Shown here piece after piece: positions 59,801-64,000 of a DNA stretch of 64,000 nt (the stretch's first letter is position 1; every line of letters begins with the position of its first letter). The DNA comes from Beaufortia kweichowensis (lineage: Eukaryota > Chordata > Actinopteri > Cypriniformes > Gastromyzontidae): contig CM032794.1 in assembly GCA_019155185.1 (NCBI GenBank), forward strand, positions 15,540,721 to 15,604,720, read 5' to 3'. A program made the position numbers and the translations under genes. The notes under the pieces were generated by a model that was not told the DNA's origin, ran no database searches, and worked only from the letters and a program-made list of their open reading frames with translations.

Positions 59801-61110
59801 ATGAGATGCCAGAGTGTGGGAGATGTCTTGAGTTGGGAATCCCCTGCAGTCATTGTGGCAGATTTGGAAAGTGCTCCATATTATGTATTTATGAAAGAAC
59901 AGCACGACTGTCAATTCATAATTCATTGGTCTTGATGAGAGGGATTTGTATTTCGCTTCCGCAGATGTGTTATAGTGAGGTGAAAGGGCATGTGGAGATT
60001 CACAGTAGGACATCATCTTCATCGGCCGAACACTATTTTACGTAAGCTATTCAGAAATGGGGAGTAATCGCATAAGTGCATTTTTTCATTAGGCACAAAG
60101 GCCTGATCTGAATGTTGTTCTGCCTTTCCCAAACAAAGTTGCTGCAGTAGTTGTTAAGTTTGAAACATTCATATGTTCACTTATGCTGAATGTGTTGCTG
60201 ATATGTTTATCTGATACAGAACTGGAGCTTTCCAGACAGTGATTCAGATTTTTATTTTGCTTGATTGAGTGTTTGCAGTCATTCTTCACTGTATGTGCGT
60301 GTGCGTAACTTGGACACTATATGGTATTAGAAATTTTTGTTCATTGCAAGAATATAATGGGCTGGCTTTCATGATATGCATGTCACGGTTGTTGGGCTTT
60401 TTGTCACATTGAGACTTGAAACATCAGCTCTTTTGAACAAGCAGAATATCTAGTGTTTACAAAAACAGTTAATAATTATTTTAATTTGTTCATTGATAAG
60501 TTTTTTAAGATTTAAGTTGATATGTGTAAGGGAAAAGTTGATTAATTTTTAATCATTAATCAACTGGTTGATTTTTTTTTTTTCTTTTCTTTTTTTTCTT
60601 TTTTTGATCAATTTTTAATCCATTTTTATCTACACGGATTCATTTTAAATTGTCCCATGTTGTGGCAATAAATGAAAAATAAATCTTTTAAATTATTATA
60701 AGATTATAACATGTATAATATTACTAAATGTTATATAACTACTACATTTTGTTTAGAATAGATGTGTATCATGTCACACCACTTGCCATGTCATTTTAAA
60801 GAATTGTATCAATTATTCAAGTGCAGTCAGTGCCATTGTTTTGTAATAAATGTATTTTTTATAAAAGTGGACATTTCTGTATATATTGCTCAAGCAGTGA
60901 TTTGTGCAGTACTATATATATATATATATATTATATTCCAATATTTTTGTCATTTTTGTCAAATAGTTTTGACTATATGTTTAATGCTTGTAATTGTAAT
61001 TTTATGCTTTTTCATTCATATACATAGTTGCATTTGCAGTCATACAATGGCAAGTAATGGCTCCAAGCAACCTTTAAACATGAGGCAAAGAGAGTAAGAG
61101 AGAAAAAAGG

Positions 61111-61128
61111 TGTGTGTGTGTGTGTGTG
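61111..61128. repeat. Short (TG)9 microsatellite
   Basis: Perfect TG dinucleotides, preceded by a purine-rich 'agagagaaaaaagg' stretch. Confidence 0.9.
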
Positions 61129-63923
61129 AGACAGTGGAACAGTAGAGCAGAGCTCTTCTCAGCTGTCACGTTCTCCTGCACTAATGCCATGTGGAATGAT
61201 ATAACATTGACGTCACTAAGTGGTGACGTATGGGAGTATGTCTACAGGAAAAAAAAAACAAGTTTTACTTATTGCCATGTACAATTTACTGACTGCCTTC
61301 TCAACGGCGAGAGCACAGTAGAGAACACTGCGTCCATGCAGAGCGCTCGGAGACAAGACAAACTGCTTTGTGTTTGGCTTATTTTCTTTTTCTTTTTTAC
61401 AGAGGTGTTATAATTTCAATATTAATATATACCATTTATTTTTTGTTTGGTTTAAAATTACCGACTGGGAACAAGTGACAGGATATATCCCATTTATTTG
61501 TGAGATATATTTCTAAGATGAAGAGATTTAAAACTGGTATGAGCACAGGGTGTGAATCTCGGAAAATGGCTTTAAAAACAAGTGAAAAGAAATGGGCAGG
61601 ATTGGCCCTTTTGTGTATTAGAATAAATGCTGTGATCTGTTTCCATTATTTGAGTGCATTAGAAAGAAAGAAGCTCTTGGTCTTTTTCTTTAAATGGGCT
61701 GGTGTGAGTGTGTGTGTATCAAAAAGTAGAGAATTTTGCACTGTGGAAATGTAAATTCTATTTTTATTTGGTTAGGTTATATATTTAAGCTCAATTTTGT
61801 TCTTTTTGGCTAACTGTTGTGTGTTTGTAGCATGTGTAAATTGTTGGTTATGTGTGTTGTATCTGTTCATACTGAATTGTGCAAGCCCACTCCCATAATC
61901 TTGCAAATGTTAAAATGAGGAGCAGGGGCAGACAACAGTGAGGAATGACTTCTTTACAGCTCGCTTTACTGGTTTTACTTTTTAAAAATAAAATAAAAAC
62001 AACAGCAGACATAAACGAAAATTACTTTTTAGAACAATGTCCTCATTGTTATTAAATATTATTTATCATTCCTTTTATTATTTAGTTATATAAGTGTATG
62101 TCTAGTAGAGCTAAATAGATTTATGCAGTACATTAAAACTAGCTAAAACAATATAATTGCTAATTTTTTAATACCTTAAATGATTTTAATGTGATATGTG
62201 TTTGTTATTGAGGGCAGCAGTAGATAAATGTGTTGTTCCAGGAACAGTGCCAAGTAACCGCAAATATTTCAACAGTCGACGCTTTCACTCGCGTTCTTTG
62301 TGTGTTGTAAGTTGCGTGTCGTGTTTTCAGGTAGACGGATAAATCAGCGTACCGGCATCTTTTTTTTTTTCTTTGTTACTGTTACTTACAAAATTCACAG
62401 CGTCTAACAGCACCTGTAGCATGAGTAATGAGTTACTGTAGCCTCAGGAGATGTCCAGGTGAAGGAGGGAAAGGGTTAACAGTAGAGATCAGTGCCGTGT
62501 CTTTCTGCAGACTGAAACAGGATGCAGCGAGTGCATTGTCAGCCTGCTGGTGTGAGTGCAAACAGATGAGGAAATGCTGGAGCGGCTACTCCAAAACTCG
62601 GTTACCTCGGAAACCGTTTGCGTCATGATCACCAGCAATTAGCTTGCAGCTCTTTAGTTTTTCATGCTGGCTGAAGCGAGCCGAGTAGTGCTGTTTGTAG
62701 GTTACTAACACAATGTACAGTTTTCGTTAAATACAATTATTTTTATAAATAATTCAAATTATTTGTTTGGCAGTTAAGACTTTATTTTCTCTTGTAACCA
62801 CCTTTATCTGTAATAAAACCATATTTAATAATATTTTTTATAGATTTCTAATTCAGAATCTGTCACATTATTTTCCCCACAAGTAGAAAAGTAGTTCCTT
62901 TATTTAGATGCATGTTGTTGTCACTGACATGTTATAGGTGTTTTTCGAGGACAAACCGTTCGAGCCAAACTCCTTTCGCTCTGGCTGTTCCTCTTTTCCC
63001 CCAGCTTCTTATCTGGCCTTTCTCTCTGCTCGTGTGTACGCTCTCACTCGCCGTATCCACGCAGTGCTTCTGTCCACATGTTTTGGGGACAATAATGGAA
63101 ACAGTCGAGAGATAAGTGGCTTTTCCTGGATGTGTTGAAGTGACGGGTTCACACCTTCCCTTAGCGAACAGGGTCGAAAGCGGACCACGAGACGCTCGGG
63201 TCAGTCCAGGCAGGGGAGGTCTTTCCTCTTCATATTAGCTACACAATCAGCACATCTCATTGGTTTTAAGTAGGGCCGTGGATTTTCTGCATGGCTTATC
63301 GGGAAAGGTTTATTGCACCATAAGGTTCCCAGACACTCCAGCGTTTAAGGTGGAATAGTAGCTGTTAAGACCACAAGGAGGCTGTTGATCCTTGAATGTG
63401 TCCAGCGTTTGAAAAAGCTGTTTGTTCACTTGGATTGCTGCGGGGGAATGAACACATGGTCAGGTTGGATTGGGAGGAGGGAATTGTGGGTCGTGTGTAG
63501 AGTTCATGGGTGAGTTACTGAGTTCGGGAAGCCTGCGTCCAATTTACTTAGTTGAAAATCATAACTGTAGCTTCGCTTTGGCTGTTTGATTTTCGTGATG
63601 GAAAGAAGCATTTTTTAATAATTTTGCTATGAAACACTTAATAAATGTTTTTAAAAAGTATTTAACACAAAAAGCAAGTTGGTGGTTTACTATTGCTATG
63701 ATTTCCACAATGAAAGCTTTATGTTGTGCAAATATTAAATTATATTGACCTGATTTTAAAGTTTTTTTTTTAAAAAAAAAAATGTCCACATACGCATTTA
63801 TTAAGATTTAGGATGGGGTCATTATAGAATGTAATGATTACAAAAATAAAAAAATATATACATTATAGCGTTGAAACAAGAATCTTGCCTGCTCCCCTTT
63901 TGTCTTACTTTTTTACTTTGACC

Positions 63924-63960
63924 ATCTCTCTCTCTCTCGCTTTCTCTCTCTCTCTCTCGC
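63924..63960. repeat. Interrupted (CT)n microsatellite
   Basis: CT dinucleotides broken by two CGC/CGCT interruptions, close to the right edge of the window. Confidence 0.9.
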
Positions 63961-64000
63961 TCTGTTTCTGTCTTATTTGAAAACAGTGTCAGCACTGCCG

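Larger units (their letters stand above)
53898..64000 (+). other. pde3b: pde3b intron 1 (runs off the right edge)
   Basis: After the exon 1 donor no sequence matching the second human exon (MILWDWDLKQWYKPHYQ) was found up to 64000, so the intron is longer than 10 kb; it is very large in human too. It is AT-rich, with small TA (60913-60931), TG (61111-61128) and CT (63924-63960) repeats and a T/C-rich run at 60570-60606. 62950-63240 is less AT-rich and CpG-richer than the surroundings. No nested gene could be supported. Confidence 0.75.

Noticed and set aside
63985..64000. Splice acceptor at the right edge after a CT-rich tract (AAACAG|TGTCAGCACTGCCG)
   Set aside because: The following codons do not match the expected pde3b exon 2 (MILWDWD), and too little sequence remains to test it.

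Overview
The window is animal nuclear DNA from a ray-finned fish, most likely a cyprinid (carp/minnow family). Genes are split into short exons with GT-AG introns, the spacer DNA is AT-rich, there are long microsatellites, and several interspersed repeats look like families common in cyprinid genomes. These include a palindromic element carrying the 'cccattgactt...tgtatggacacaaaaccac' core and tRNA-type SINEs ending in 'gataaaagcatctgctaa'. No prokaryotic, viral or CRISPR-like system was seen. Assignment below the level of fish is inference from repeats recalled from memory.

Three protein-coding genes can be rebuilt exon by exon. (1) rras2, minus strand, coding 39638 down to 16475: six coding exons, 202 aa, a Ras-family GTPase ending in the CAAX box CVIV. 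(2) copb1, minus strand, coding 50298 down to 43118: 21 coding exons plus a non-coding first exon near 50955-51080. It encodes the beta subunit of the COPI coat and would be 953 aa, but as written there is one extra base in coding exon 13 that shifts the frame, and one intron uses a GC donor. (3) pde3b, plus strand, first coding exon 53004-53897 (298 aa). This is the membrane-anchoring N-terminal part of cGMP-inhibited phosphodiesterase 3B; the rest of the gene lies beyond the right edge. The order rras2-copb1-pde3b with these orientations matches human 11p15.2, except that PSMA1, which lies between COPB1 and PDE3B in human, is absent here.

Layout: 1-11 kb has no confident gene and holds CA and (AG)100 microsatellites and a decayed inverted-repeat element. 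11.0 kb has a possible first exon of an unidentified minus-strand gene. 11.1-15 kb is spacer with a 3 x 48 bp palindromic tandem repeat. 15-39.7 kb is rras2, whose 18.5-kb first intron carries a hAT-like MITE with an intact 8-bp target duplication, SINEs and a 33-bp minisatellite. 39.7-42.85 kb is spacer. 42.85-51.1 kb is copb1. 51.1-53 kb is the divergent copb1/pde3b intergenic region. 53.9-64 kb is the start of pde3b intron 1.

The genes are not an operon-like unit. They share a conserved neighbourhood but act separately: small-GTPase signalling, Golgi-ER vesicle coating, and cyclic-nucleotide breakdown at internal membranes.
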